Of a DNA stretch of 51,324 nucleotides, positions 29,807-38,919 are shown piece after piece (the stretch's first letter is position 1; each line of letters begins with the position of its first letter). The position numbers and the translations under genes were made by a program. Origin of the DNA: Balneolaceae bacterium. Lineage in GTDB: Bacteria; Bacteroidota; Rhodothermia; Balneolales; Balneolaceae. The notes below the pieces were generated by a model. That model was given only the letters and a program-made list of their open reading frames with translations. It did no database searches and was not told the origin of the DNA. The stretch is taken from the NCBI GenBank assembly GCA_007693295.1, contig REDT01000197.1, positions 1 through 51,324 of the forward strand, in the 5' to 3' direction.

Positions 29807-29899
29807 TTACTTCTTCTTCTTATGTCTGTTTTTGCGCAGTCGCTTCTTTCTTTTGTGCTTAGCGATTTTTGCTCTTTTTCTTTTCTTTCCGCTTGGCAT
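29807..29899 (-). CDS. AURKAIP1/COX24 (mS38/bS22-like) domain small ribosomal protein, 30 aa
   Basis: Minus-strand translation MPSGKKRKRAKIAKHKRKKRLRKNRHKKKK*; below the ORF-track length cut-off; followed by its own terminator. Confidence 0.85.
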   Translation of the reverse strand: MPSGKKRKRAKIAKHKRKKRLRKNRHKKKK

Positions 29900-30136
29900 G
29901 AATAATCACCCGGTCTATTAAAATTAAACTTCCAGTTTTTGAGCGATTTAAATCATCGCCTTTACCTTAGTTACCCAAAATACAAAATCTTTAAAACAAA
30001 TCTACATTTCGATTTAAAGTAATTAATTGTTTCGGTGGATAACCTGAAAGTTTTACGCAATAGCTTTTCGAATCCGGCTATTTTAAAATTTAGCATTAGT
30101 ATAGAGTATGCGTTCTGATTCAGAACACATTTTTCT

Positions 30137-30144
30137 TATCTTTG
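30137..30144 (+). promoter_or_regulatory. Candidate Bacteroidota-type -7 box (TATCTTTG) for lysC operon
   Basis: Matches TAnnTTTG about 25 bp before ATG 30169; a matching -33 element was not clearly identified. Confidence 0.5.
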
Positions 30145-30168
30145 AGCGATTCAAAACTAATTGACAGA

Positions 30169-31527
30169 ATGCCTAATTTATTAAAAGTGGCCAAGTTTGG
30201 TGGTACAAGCATGGCAAACATGGAGGCCATGAAAAGATGTGCCGCCATTATTGTATCCGATCCGGACAAAAAAATAATTGTAGTAAGTGCTACATCAGGA
30301 ACCACAGACCAATTAACCAAGCTTTTCAACAGTACATTATCAGATGAAAAGAGAGAAATTCTTGCGGGAATAAGGACCCGTCATCTCGATATTTGTAATT
30401 CGCTGCGTGAACCAGGGGCTGTATTAGATACCGTTACATCCCGAATTGATGAACTGGAAGAAATTTCACTCTCCAATCGTACGGTAACTCCACAGCTGAA
30501 AGACCTGATTCTCTCTTATGGAGAGATACTCTCATCTATGATATTTGCACAGGTTTTGTATGAAGAGGACGGGGGTGATACGAAAATAGAGTTGCTGGAT
30601 GCCCGTGAGGTAATTATCACCGATCATTCTCATACCAACGCCGAGCCTGATTTAGCCGCAATTGAAAAGAGAGCTGATGAGATTCTCATTCCAAGATTTG
30701 AAAATCGAAGATTTGTAACACAGGGATTTATCGGTAAAACTGCCGGGGGCACCACTACCACAATTGGAAGGGGAGGAAGCGACTACTCTGCAGCTCTCTT
30801 TGCTGAAGCGATCAATGCAGATGTTCTGGAGATATGGACTGATGTGACGGCCGTTTACACGACCGACCCCAGAATTGTGCCCGAAGCGCGCCCGCTAACA
30901 GAGATCAGTTTTGACGAAGCAGCCGAGCTTTCTACTTTCGGAGCGAAGGTGCTACACCCGGCTACACTTGTCCCGGCTGTTCGAAAAAATATCCGGGTAT
31001 ATGTAGGTTCAAGCTTTCATCCCGAAAAACCGGGCACCTGGATATTGAAAGATACGCGGAGCAAGCCGGTTATACGGGCTATAAGCCTGCGGAGAAATCA
31101 AACGCTATTTACCGTTCATAGCCTGGACATGCTCCACCGGCATGGGTTTTTGGCTAAACTGTTTGAGGTACTGGCCAAGTACAAAATCAGTGTCGATTTG
31201 GTTACCACCAGCGAAGTTAGCGTATCGCTAACGCTTGATACGGGTGTGAATGCACCCGGCAAGGATATGCTTACTGAGAATGTTATTAATGAGCTGAAAT
31301 CATTCAGCCAGGTAGAGATTCAAAAAGATTTAGCACTGGTAGCCATGGTGGGAAATAATCTGCATGCAACATCAGGGCTGAGTGGCCCGGTATTTGGGGC
31401 ACTTCAAGATTTCAACATACGTTTGATCTGCCATGGAGCCAGTTCTCACAACATGTGTTTTTTGGTGAACGAGGGCAGTGCCGAAAAAATAGTGCAAATA
31501 CTTCATGAAAAATTTATTGGTCACTAA
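30169..31527 (+). CDS. lysC: Aspartate kinase
   Basis: VAKFGGTSMANMEAM, GRGGSDYSAALFAEAINADVLEIWTDVTAVYTTDPR, tandem ACT domains. Track start 30142 (TTG) lies inside a promoter-like box; ATG 30169 preferred. Confidence 0.93.
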   Translation: MPNLLKVAKFGGTSMANMEAMKRCAAIIVSDPDKKIIVVSATSGTTDQLTKLFNSTLSDEKREILAGIRTRHLDICNSLREPGAVLDTVTSRIDELEEISLSNRTVTPQLKDLILSYGEILSSMIFAQVLYEEDGGDTKIELLDAREVIITDHSHTNAEPDLAAIEKRADEILIPRFENRRFVTQGFIGKTAGGTTTTIGRGGSDYSAALFAEAINADVLEIWTDVTAVYTTDPRIVPEARPLTEISFDEAAELSTFGAKVLHPATLVPAVRKNIRVYVGSSFHPEKPGTWILKDTRSKPVIRAISLRRNQTLFTVHSLDMLHRHGFLAKLFEVLAKYKISVDLVTTSEVSVSLTLDTGVNAPGKDMLTENVINELKSFSQVEIQKDLALVAMVGNNLHATSGLSGPVFGALQDFNIRLICHGASSHNMCFLVNEGSAEKIVQILHEKFIGH

Positions 31528-31530
31528 AAG

Positions 31531-32211
31531 ATGAAAGTTGCAGTTATAGGTACGGGTAAAACGGGAAGTGCTGTGGTGAATATGTTGGGTGATGAAGCGA
31601 TTCCCTATAATCTCAACAACAAACCCACTGTGGATTCACTCTCCGGCTCCAAAGCAGACATAGCCATTGTATTTGTATCGCCGGCAGCGGCCGGGGAGAT
31701 TGTTGAACTATTGCTTGAGGCAAAAATACCTGCAGTATGGGGCACTACCGGATATCAATGGCCCGCCGACCTTCCCGATAGGGTTAAGGCAGCGGGAACC
31801 CGCTGGGTAATCGGCTCAAACTTTAGCCTTGGAATGAATTTGATCAGAAAAACTATTGGCATACTCGGGAAGGGAGCAGATTTATTGAAAAATCCGGAAT
31901 TTCATATTCATGAAGTCCACCATAAAGACAAGAAAGATGCGCCAAGCGGCACAGCACTTTCCTGGAAAGAGTGGCTGGCACAGGATCCGTCTATCTCATC
32001 AGATCGCCAGGGCGATGTTAAAGGTATTCACACTCTTCATATTAAAACTATCAACGAATCAATTTGGCTGAAGCATGAAGCACACAGCCGCGAACTTTTT
32101 GCCGAAGGAGCGATCTGGACCGCAAAATACCTGCTTAAACATCCGCACATCGATTCGGGCGTCTATCCCTTCTCTTCAATTTTTGACCGCGCGTTTAAGG
32201 AGATTTTATGA
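31531..32211 (+). CDS. dapB: 4-hydroxy-tetrahydrodipicolinate reductase
   Basis: VAVIGTGKTGSAV, VWGTTGY, GSNFSLGMNL, HEVHHKDKKDAPSGTAL. Confidence 0.94.
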   Translation: MKVAVIGTGKTGSAVVNMLGDEAIPYNLNNKPTVDSLSGSKADIAIVFVSPAAAGEIVELLLEAKIPAVWGTTGYQWPADLPDRVKAAGTRWVIGSNFSLGMNLIRKTIGILGKGADLLKNPEFHIHEVHHKDKKDAPSGTALSWKEWLAQDPSISSDRQGDVKGIHTLHIKTINESIWLKHEAHSRELFAEGAIWTAKYLLKHPHIDSGVYPFSSIFDRAFKEIL

Positions 32212-33089
32212 AAAGTGTAAAATTATGGACCGCGCTCATCACACCCATGAATAGTGATGGGAGCATAAATTACGCAGATTTAGAAAAAATGGTCATAAGA
32301 CAGGCCGACGCAGGTAACGGTGTTTTGCTGATCGGCAGCACCGGAGAAGGCCTTGCATTAACTGTCGAAGAGAAGAAAGAGGCGGTTCAATTCGTAGCTC
32401 AATTAAAGCCGGATGTTCCGGTTATGGTTGGTGTTGGCGGTTTTAACCTTGAATCGCAAAAAGAGTGGATTCGGTTTTGTAATACGCTGGCAATTGATGC
32501 TTTTCTGCTGGTTGCCCCGCTCTACTCAAAACCGGGCAAAGAGGGGCAAAAAGCCTGGTTTAATGACCTGATGGATGTTGCCGGAAAGCCGTGTATGGTC
32601 TACAACATCCCTTCTCGAACAGGGGTGAAAATAACCGTTGAAGTGTTGAATGAGATTAAAAATCATAAAAATTTCTGGGCTGTAAAAGAGGCGGGTGCAA
32701 GCCTTGCGGATTACCAGGAGTTTCGGGAAAAATGTCCTGATATATTGTTCTACAGCGGCGATGATGGCTTGTTGCCGTTCATGGCGGTTTTAGGATGCAA
32801 GGGCTTGGTTTCGGTTGCGTCAAATATCTGGCCGACAGAGACAAAGCGTTATGTGGAGAAATCTCTGAATGGCGATACAGAATACCTGTTTCCGGTTTGG
32901 AAACAGGCGGTTGAAACCATTTTTTCGGCACCCAACCCTGTGGCTGTTAAACTGTTGTTAAAAAAGAAGGGATTGATACAGAACGCAACGCTTAGGGCCC
33001 CACTTACAGAGAAAGAGATATCTTCACCGGATCCGCTCCTGGAGGCTGACAAAAAAATTATAAACTGGTATAAAACTCAAACTGACTGA
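32208..33089 (+). CDS. dapA: 4-hydroxy-tetrahydrodipicolinate synthase
   Basis: ALITPM, GSTGEGLALT, VYNIPSRTGVKI, AVKEAG; ATGA overlap with dapB. Confidence 0.95.
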   Translation: MKSVKLWTALITPMNSDGSINYADLEKMVIRQADAGNGVLLIGSTGEGLALTVEEKKEAVQFVAQLKPDVPVMVGVGGFNLESQKEWIRFCNTLAIDAFLLVAPLYSKPGKEGQKAWFNDLMDVAGKPCMVYNIPSRTGVKITVEVLNEIKNHKNFWAVKEAGASLADYQEFREKCPDILFYSGDDGLLPFMAVLGCKGLVSVASNIWPTETKRYVEKSLNGDTEYLFPVWKQAVETIFSAPNPVAVKLLLKKKGLIQNATLRAPLTEKEISSPDPLLEADKKIINWYKTQTD

Positions 33090-33092
33090 ATA

Positions 33093-33839
33093 ATGAGCTG
33101 GGAAACAATTTTAGATCAACTTGAAAAAGGGACCATCAGGTCAGCCAATCCGGATGGAGATACCTGGAAGGCAAATGTAGAGGTGAAAAAGGCGATACTT
33201 GAAGCCTTTAAGGAGGGCAAGAATGTAGACTATAGTGGAATCTATGAGGGTTTTGTAGATAAACATAACATACCTCCCCGCATGTTCAACTCCGAAGATG
33301 GTGTAAGACTGGTTCCCGGAGGGTCTTCTGTTCGAAGAGGGGCATTTGTTGCAAAAAGTGTTATTATAATGCCGCCTGCATACATAAACATCGGCGCATA
33401 CGTTGATGAAGGTGTAATGGTAGACAGCCATGCACTTGTCGGGTCTTGTGCACAGATTGGAAAAAATGTACACCTCTCTGCCGGAGTGCAGATTGGCGGA
33501 GTACTTGAACCGGTAGGTTTGAGCCCGGTTGTAATCGAAGACGACTGTTTTATAGGTGCCGGCGCAGTGATTGTAGAGGGCATCCTGGTAAAAAAAGGTG
33601 CCGTGATTGCTCCCGGCGTCACGCTTTCAAAATCGGTGCCGGTTTACGATTGCGTGAATGAAAAAATGCTTGGAAAGGGGGCGCCTATCCCTGAAAGAGC
33701 TGTTGTTATTCCGGGTTCGCGCCCGATTAATAATGGCTGGGCAAAAGAGCAGGGTTTAATGGCACAATGCCCGATAATCATTAAATATAGGGATGCAAAC
33801 AGTGATGCTTCCCTGGAACTTGAAAGTGCCCTTCGATAA
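33093..33839 (+). CDS. dapD: 2,3,4,5-tetrahydropyridine-2,6-dicarboxylate N-succinyltransferase
   Basis: Left-handed beta-helix hexapeptide repeats; VRRGAFVAKSVIIMPPAYINIGAYVDEGVMVDSHALVGSCAQIGKNVHLSAGVQIGGVLEP. Confidence 0.95.
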   Translation: MSWETILDQLEKGTIRSANPDGDTWKANVEVKKAILEAFKEGKNVDYSGIYEGFVDKHNIPPRMFNSEDGVRLVPGGSSVRRGAFVAKSVIIMPPAYINIGAYVDEGVMVDSHALVGSCAQIGKNVHLSAGVQIGGVLEPVGLSPVVIEDDCFIGAGAVIVEGILVKKGAVIAPGVTLSKSVPVYDCVNEKMLGKGAPIPERAVVIPGSRPINNGWAKEQGLMAQCPIIIKYRDANSDASLELESALR

Positions 33840-33930
33840 AAAAATTATCAATCTGAAAAAAAATTCTGTAAGGGATTTGAATATTTCAGTTCTTACTAAT
33901 AGAACACTAATCAAAAATTGAGGATTCGAC

Positions 33931-34371
33931 ATGAGTTCATTAAACAAAGCAATGGTAATAGGAAGACTCGGGGCAGATCCCGATGTGCGTTATACACAAT
34001 CGAATACTGCAGTTGCTACCATAAGTGTAGCTACAACTGAGCGGTATAAAGACAAAAACGGAGAGCTTCAGGAAAATACCGAGTGGCATCGAATTGTTGC
34101 CTGGGGCAGGCTTGCAGAAATCTGCCAGCAGTACCTTAAAAAAGGATCACTTGCATATTTTGAAGGCCCGATTCAAACCCGCGAATGGGAAGATAAAGAC
34201 GGTCAGAAGCGGTATACAACCGAGATTAAAGCATTAAACATGCAGATGCTCGACAGTCGCGGAGATTCCGGTGGCAGCAGCGCACCGGCAAAAAACAACA
34301 AGAAGGCAGCCGCAAATACGGTTGAAATTGACGACTCTTTTGATGATATGGACGATGACCTTCCCTTCTAA
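33931..34371 (+). CDS. ssb: Single-stranded DNA-binding protein
   Basis: [19 protein letters not shown]...[16 protein letters not shown]; acidic tail DDMDDDLPF. Confidence 0.96.
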   Translation: MSSLNKAMVIGRLGADPDVRYTQSNTAVATISVATTERYKDKNGELQENTEWHRIVAWGRLAEICQQYLKKGSLAYFEGPIQTREWEDKDGQKRYTTEIKALNMQMLDSRGDSGGSSAPAKNNKKAAANTVEIDDSFDDMDDDLPF

Positions 34372-34415
34372 AAGGAAACTTCACATATCATTACGTAAAC
34401 TTTCGTAAATTTTAC

Positions 34416-34449
34416 AGGTGCCGTTCAAAATTTGACCGGCACCTTTTTT
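34416..34449 (+). terminator. Rho-independent terminator after ssb
   Basis: AGGTGCCG-loop-CGGCACCT followed by a T-run. Confidence 0.85.
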
Positions 34450-34494
34450 ATTCATATAACTGAATAATCTAAATTTTTAATTAAGTCTCATTTC

Positions 34495-35886
34495 TTGGAA
34501 ACAATTGACGACCCTCCAAGTAACCCGGTATTATTTATTTTGAACCAATTTATATTGTTAGCAGCTGATTCACTGGATACAATCAGCTATGCAGAGATCT
34601 CAATTGAGGTGGCTGTAATGGTTCTGGGATTACTTATCAGCGCACTTTATTCCGGTTCAGAGGTTGCATTCTTTTCTCTCGTTAATCAGCTCGACAAACT
34701 TAAACCGGGTTCAGACGGTGGGAATAAAGATTCCAGGATACTGAAAATGTTGCAAAAACCCCGTCGGCTGCTCGCAACTATCCTTATTGGAAACACGTTT
34801 GCCAATGTTTTAAGCTCGGTTATGGCCGCAGTTTTGGCCGGAAAGGCAGCCGTCTATTATGGGTTTCCTCCAGTAGCGGTTTATACGTTTGAAATTATCG
34901 TGCTCACTTTTATGATATTAATTCTAAGTGAGATAACACCTAAAATGATAGCGATAAACAATCCGTTGAAGGTGTCGAGAAAGATGTCCGGCTTTATCTA
35001 TCTGAATTTTGTTTTACTTACACCGATTTCCAAGCTGATTGCGGAGAGTACCATGAGCCTTGAGAAAACGTTACCCAAACCAAATAGCAGAATGACCGCC
35101 CAGGACCTCAAAACGATGGCCGAAATGAGTGAGCAGGAGGGGTCCATTAAAGGTGATGAACGTGAAATCATCGAGAACGTAATCGAATTCGGTAACATTA
35201 CCGTTCGTGAAATTATGACTTCACGCGTTAATATTATAGCCGTTCCCGTCAATTCAACACTCCCCGATGTGATTGAACTTATAAGGGAAAAAGGGCTCTC
35301 AAGAATGCCTCTGATTGAAAATGACCTGGATACCATTTTAGGAATTATATATAGCAAAGATCTGCTCCCCTATATCAATACGGATTTGGTTGATGGCCCG
35401 ATTAACTGGAAAACGATTGCCCGAAAAGCACTATTTATTCCCTCAACAAAGAAGCTTGATGATCTGCTGAGAGACTTCCAGCACGAAAAGACGCACATCG
35501 CTATTGTAGTGGATGAATATGGAGGTACCGAAGGTATTGTTACCCTCGACGATATCCTGGAAGAGATTGTTGGGGATATTGGTGATGAGTATGATGAACA
35601 GGAAGAGAAGCTCTATAAGAAGTTTAAAAATGGGGTTTATATTTTTGATGCCAAAATTGATCTTGATGATTTGGACGATATACTTGGTACAGAAATAAGT
35701 TCGGATGATGACGAATTTGAAACGCTTGGCGGACTTGTCTATCACTTAACAGAAAGAATTCCAAATGTGGGAGAACGCCTTCACTATAAAAATCTTGAGC
35801 TCACTGTTCATTCCGTTCTAAAAAACAGGGTTAAAAAGCTTAGAGTGAAACTGGATGCTCAGGCAAGAGTTAAAACGGATGCTTAA
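34495..35886 (+). CDS. CNNM/CBS/transporter-associated domain hemolysin-family protein (CorC/GldE-like)
   Basis: N-terminal CNNM TM region (ISALYSGSEVAFFSL), CBS pair (VREIMTSRVNIIAVP), C-terminal transporter-associated domain; TTG start. Confidence 0.88.
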   Translation: METIDDPPSNPVLFILNQFILLAADSLDTISYAEISIEVAVMVLGLLISALYSGSEVAFFSLVNQLDKLKPGSDGGNKDSRILKMLQKPRRLLATILIGNTFANVLSSVMAAVLAGKAAVYYGFPPVAVYTFEIIVLTFMILILSEITPKMIAINNPLKVSRKMSGFIYLNFVLLTPISKLIAESTMSLEKTLPKPNSRMTAQDLKTMAEMSEQEGSIKGDEREIIENVIEFGNITVREIMTSRVNIIAVPVNSTLPDVIELIREKGLSRMPLIENDLDTILGIIYSKDLLPYINTDLVDGPINWKTIARKALFIPSTKKLDDLLRDFQHEKTHIAIVVDEYGGTEGIVTLDDILEEIVGDIGDEYDEQEEKLYKKFKNGVYIFDAKIDLDDLDDILGTEISSDDDEFETLGGLVYHLTERIPNVGERLHYKNLELTVHSVLKNRVKKLRVKLDAQARVKTDA

Positions 35887-35895
35887 TTAAATTAC

Positions 35896-36951
35896 ATGTC
35901 ATCAGCCTCTAAAGAGAACTTCACAAAACCTGAAATTAGAAAGGATGTAAATCTCCGGGCGATGAATACTCTTGGTGTGGGGTCAACAGCGAACACTTTC
36001 GTTGAGATATCGAATAAAAATCAGTTACTTAAATTGGCTGATGAGAAATTCTTCACAGAGTTTAATCCGTTCATAATTGGGGGTGGCAGTAATATTCTAT
36101 TGAAATCGAATCCCTCCAGGCCAATTCTAAAGGTGTCAATACCCGGAATCGATATCCGGCAGGAATCGACAAGCCATGTTTTGGTGAAAATTGGAGCCGG
36201 AGTCGAGTGGCACTCCCTGGTTGAATGGGCTGTTAGCCGGAATTTTGGCGGTATAGAGAATCTGGCTCTGATACCCGGCACTGTGGGTGCTGCTCCCATT
36301 CAAAATATTGGAGCATATGGAGTTGAACTGGAACAGGTTTTTGAACAGCTGGAGGCTTTTTTAATCGATTCAAAAAGCTTCAGAACTTTTTCTCATCATG
36401 AATGTCAGTTCGGATATCGCGACAGTATCTTTAAAAGAGAGCTTAAGGGGAAGGCAATTGTAACATCTGTAACCCTGAAGCTTAACAAGGAGCCTCATTT
36501 GATTCACGCAGAGTACTATGCTCTTAAAAATTGGCTTCTTGAACATCAAATCAACAAGCCCCTGATTAAGGATGTATTTGATGCGGTTGTATCCATCCGG
36601 CAGTCAAAACTACCGTCTCCCTCTTTACTGGGCAATGCAGGCAGCTTTTTTAAAAATCCTGTGGTAGAGAAGAGCATTTATGAAAGCGTGAAAAAGAGAT
36701 ATTCTGATATGCCCTCTTTTCCGGCGCCCGGCGGAAGAATTAAAATCCCGGCAGGATGGTTAATTGAACAGGCCGGCTGGAAAGGTAAAAAAGAGGGGAA
36801 TGTTGGTACCTATGTGAATCAGGCCCTGGTTATCGTAAATCATGGTGGTGCAACCGGCGAAGAGATCTATGAATTTGCAATGCGAATACGGAAATCTGTA
36901 ATGGAGAAATTTGGGATACAACTAACTCCTGAAGTTAATATTCTTGAATGA
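35896..36951 (+). CDS. murB: UDP-N-acetylmuramate dehydrogenase
   Basis: NTLGVGSTA, IIGGGSNILL, GIENLALIPGTVGAAPIQNIGAYGVE, GNAGSFFKNP, AGWLIEQAGWKG. Confidence 0.95.
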   Translation: MSSASKENFTKPEIRKDVNLRAMNTLGVGSTANTFVEISNKNQLLKLADEKFFTEFNPFIIGGGSNILLKSNPSRPILKVSIPGIDIRQESTSHVLVKIGAGVEWHSLVEWAVSRNFGGIENLALIPGTVGAAPIQNIGAYGVELEQVFEQLEAFLIDSKSFRTFSHHECQFGYRDSIFKRELKGKAIVTSVTLKLNKEPHLIHAEYYALKNWLLEHQINKPLIKDVFDAVVSIRQSKLPSPSLLGNAGSFFKNPVVEKSIYESVKKRYSDMPSFPAPGGRIKIPAGWLIEQAGWKGKKEGNVGTYVNQALVIVNHGGATGEEIYEFAMRIRKSVMEKFGIQLTPEVNILE

Positions 36952-36968
36952 GGAGAGTTGAATAGATA

Positions 36969-38831
36969 ATGGAGATAACCGACAATCTTTTTCAGCAATT
37001 TGTCACCTGTCCGCTGAAGCTATATCACCATCAAGACGAAAATAGAGAGCGTAGAACATATCTTCCATTCAAGCATAGAAACAAACTGCAGTTGAGAGAT
37101 GCGGTAGCGGTTCAGTTTCAGAACAGAAAATTCACATCGGATGATACCCAAACCGCTTTGAAGGAGACAGAAGCGTGGCTCCGGGAAGATGAGGTTACAA
37201 TCTGTGGAGCAGTAATAAAATCAGGACCATTTCTGTCAAGAATTCCAATTCTGAAAAAAAAAGGTGAGCAGTTTACAATTATTCAGATACATGGAAAACT
37301 GAGAAAACGCTCTCAATCTGATAAGATCAGGGGTGAAGAAAAAAGCAGGACAACAACCTCTTACATTTTAAAAGCGGCATATCGCACTGAAGTGTTGCGA
37401 CGACTATATCCGGGAGCGGAGTTTCTTGCACAGTTCTATTTTCCCCAGCGCGATTTCAAGGCTACAACCGACTCAGTTCTCCAAAAAGCTAAAACTGCAA
37501 GGGATGCAAACCCTGATCCCGAATTTATTGAGAACTGCAGCAGGCTTTTTGCAATGGTCGATGCCACGGAAGGAGTTCAGAAGTTGATCAGCTCTGTGCC
37601 TGAAAATATTGCTCACAAAACGATTGCCGGAGAATCGATCGCCGACACACTCAAACTAATGGAGAGCAGGAACTGGAGTGAAGGGAATATCCTGAATATT
37701 AAGATACACAGCGGCTGCCGGTCGTGTGATTACAGAAGACGCAGTCCCTCCGGAACAGAAGGGTGTTGGGGCCGGTTTTTTGTTGAGAGTGAATTGAATA
37801 ACCCGGAAAGGCATGTGTTTGAGTTGATTGGCCATGGAAATGAAATTGATACGAATAACGGGCACTATTACCAGGAAAACGTGCCCTATGCGGATCAGTT
37901 TGCCTCTTTCGAAATGGTTCAAAAATATGGCGGGCCAAAAATTACGATTCAGCAGAGAAGGGTTTTGCAGCTATTAAAAGCCAAAGGTGAATCTGTTCCT
38001 TCATTGTGGGCTAAACCCATTTTAAAACAATTGGATGATTTAGAGTTCCCCCTCCATTTTATTGACTTTGAAGCCGCTACGTATGCTCTGCCCATGAACA
38101 GGGGTGATGGGCCCTATAAGCCGGTTTATTTTCAATATTCGTGCCATACGCTCTATAAAAACGGAGAGATTAAAGAGGCCAATTGGCTTGATGAGGATAG
38201 CAGCTCCGGTCATCCCCACCATAGATTCATACAGTCTCTTACCGGGGTTAAAGACATTTACCGGGGAACAATTGTGCAATATTCACCATTCGAAGTGCAA
38301 GGAGTTCGGCAGTTGCTGGCGGAGATGAAACGTAATTCTATGAAAAATGAGAATGAAATTGACAGGCTGAAGAAGTTGCTTGAAAGCAACAGTTCAAAAG
38401 GAAACCGGTTTTATGATATAAGCAGCCTTATCCGTGATGGATATTTCAACTCCAAACTGGAGGGAAGCCTGGGGCTAAAGCAGGTCTTGAAAAGTATTTT
38501 AAAGTGGCAGAAAGAAAATTCTCACTACACAGATAAAACGGTTAGGATTTACGATAAGGAAATACATCTTTTTCCGGAAGATGATACAAAAAGTAATAAC
38601 CCATACAGGCAGATCCAGGATGATGTGACCGCGATTGATGATGGCGAAAACGCAATGCATGCCTACATATCCATAAAGAGTAATCTTCTGACGAAAGAAG
38701 AATCTGCAGAATTACCTGAACAGCTTAAACGCTATTGTGCACTCGATTCGTACTCGATGATATTGATTTACAAGCATTTGAAAATGTTAACTGAGCAAAT
38801 GAGTGGAGATGAAGATCTGATAATTATGTAA
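36969..38831 (+). CDS. DUF2779 domain-containing protein (Fe-S Cas4-like nuclease fold + DEDD exonuclease-like domain)
   Basis: FVTCPLKLYHHQ near the N-terminus, SGCRSCDYRRRSPSGTEGCW cysteine cluster, LHFIDFEAATYALP, IVQYSPFEVQGVRQL, YDISSLIRDGYF, LKRYCALDSYSMILIYKHL. Confidence 0.82.
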   Translation: MEITDNLFQQFVTCPLKLYHHQDENRERRTYLPFKHRNKLQLRDAVAVQFQNRKFTSDDTQTALKETEAWLREDEVTICGAVIKSGPFLSRIPILKKKGEQFTIIQIHGKLRKRSQSDKIRGEEKSRTTTSYILKAAYRTEVLRRLYPGAEFLAQFYFPQRDFKATTDSVLQKAKTARDANPDPEFIENCSRLFAMVDATEGVQKLISSVPENIAHKTIAGESIADTLKLMESRNWSEGNILNIKIHSGCRSCDYRRRSPSGTEGCWGRFFVESELNNPERHVFELIGHGNEIDTNNGHYYQENVPYADQFASFEMVQKYGGPKITIQQRRVLQLLKAKGESVPSLWAKPILKQLDDLEFPLHFIDFEAATYALPMNRGDGPYKPVYFQYSCHTLYKNGEIKEANWLDEDSSSGHPHHRFIQSLTGVKDIYRGTIVQYSPFEVQGVRQLLAEMKRNSMKNENEIDRLKKLLESNSSKGNRFYDISSLIRDGYFNSKLEGSLGLKQVLKSILKWQKENSHYTDKTVRIYDKEIHLFPEDDTKSNNPYRQIQDDVTAIDDGENAMHAYISIKSNLLTKEESAELPEQLKRYCALDSYSMILIYKHLKMLTEQMSGDEDLIIM

Positions 38832-38919
38832 GACCTGCCAAGGTATATGTAATATATAAAATCGACTAATACCGGTAAAAAATCGTACCTTTTCCTATGT
38901 TAAACCAAGTTTAGTAATT

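Noticed and set aside
33141-33622. Antisense ORFs opposite dapD
   Set aside because: Shadow ORFs created by the codon bias of the hexapeptide-repeat dapD gene.
36969-38831. Considered a Cas4/CRISPR or defence island around the DUF2779 gene
   Set aside because: No repeats, no cas or defence genes; neighbours are murB, an M48 peptidase and purB.
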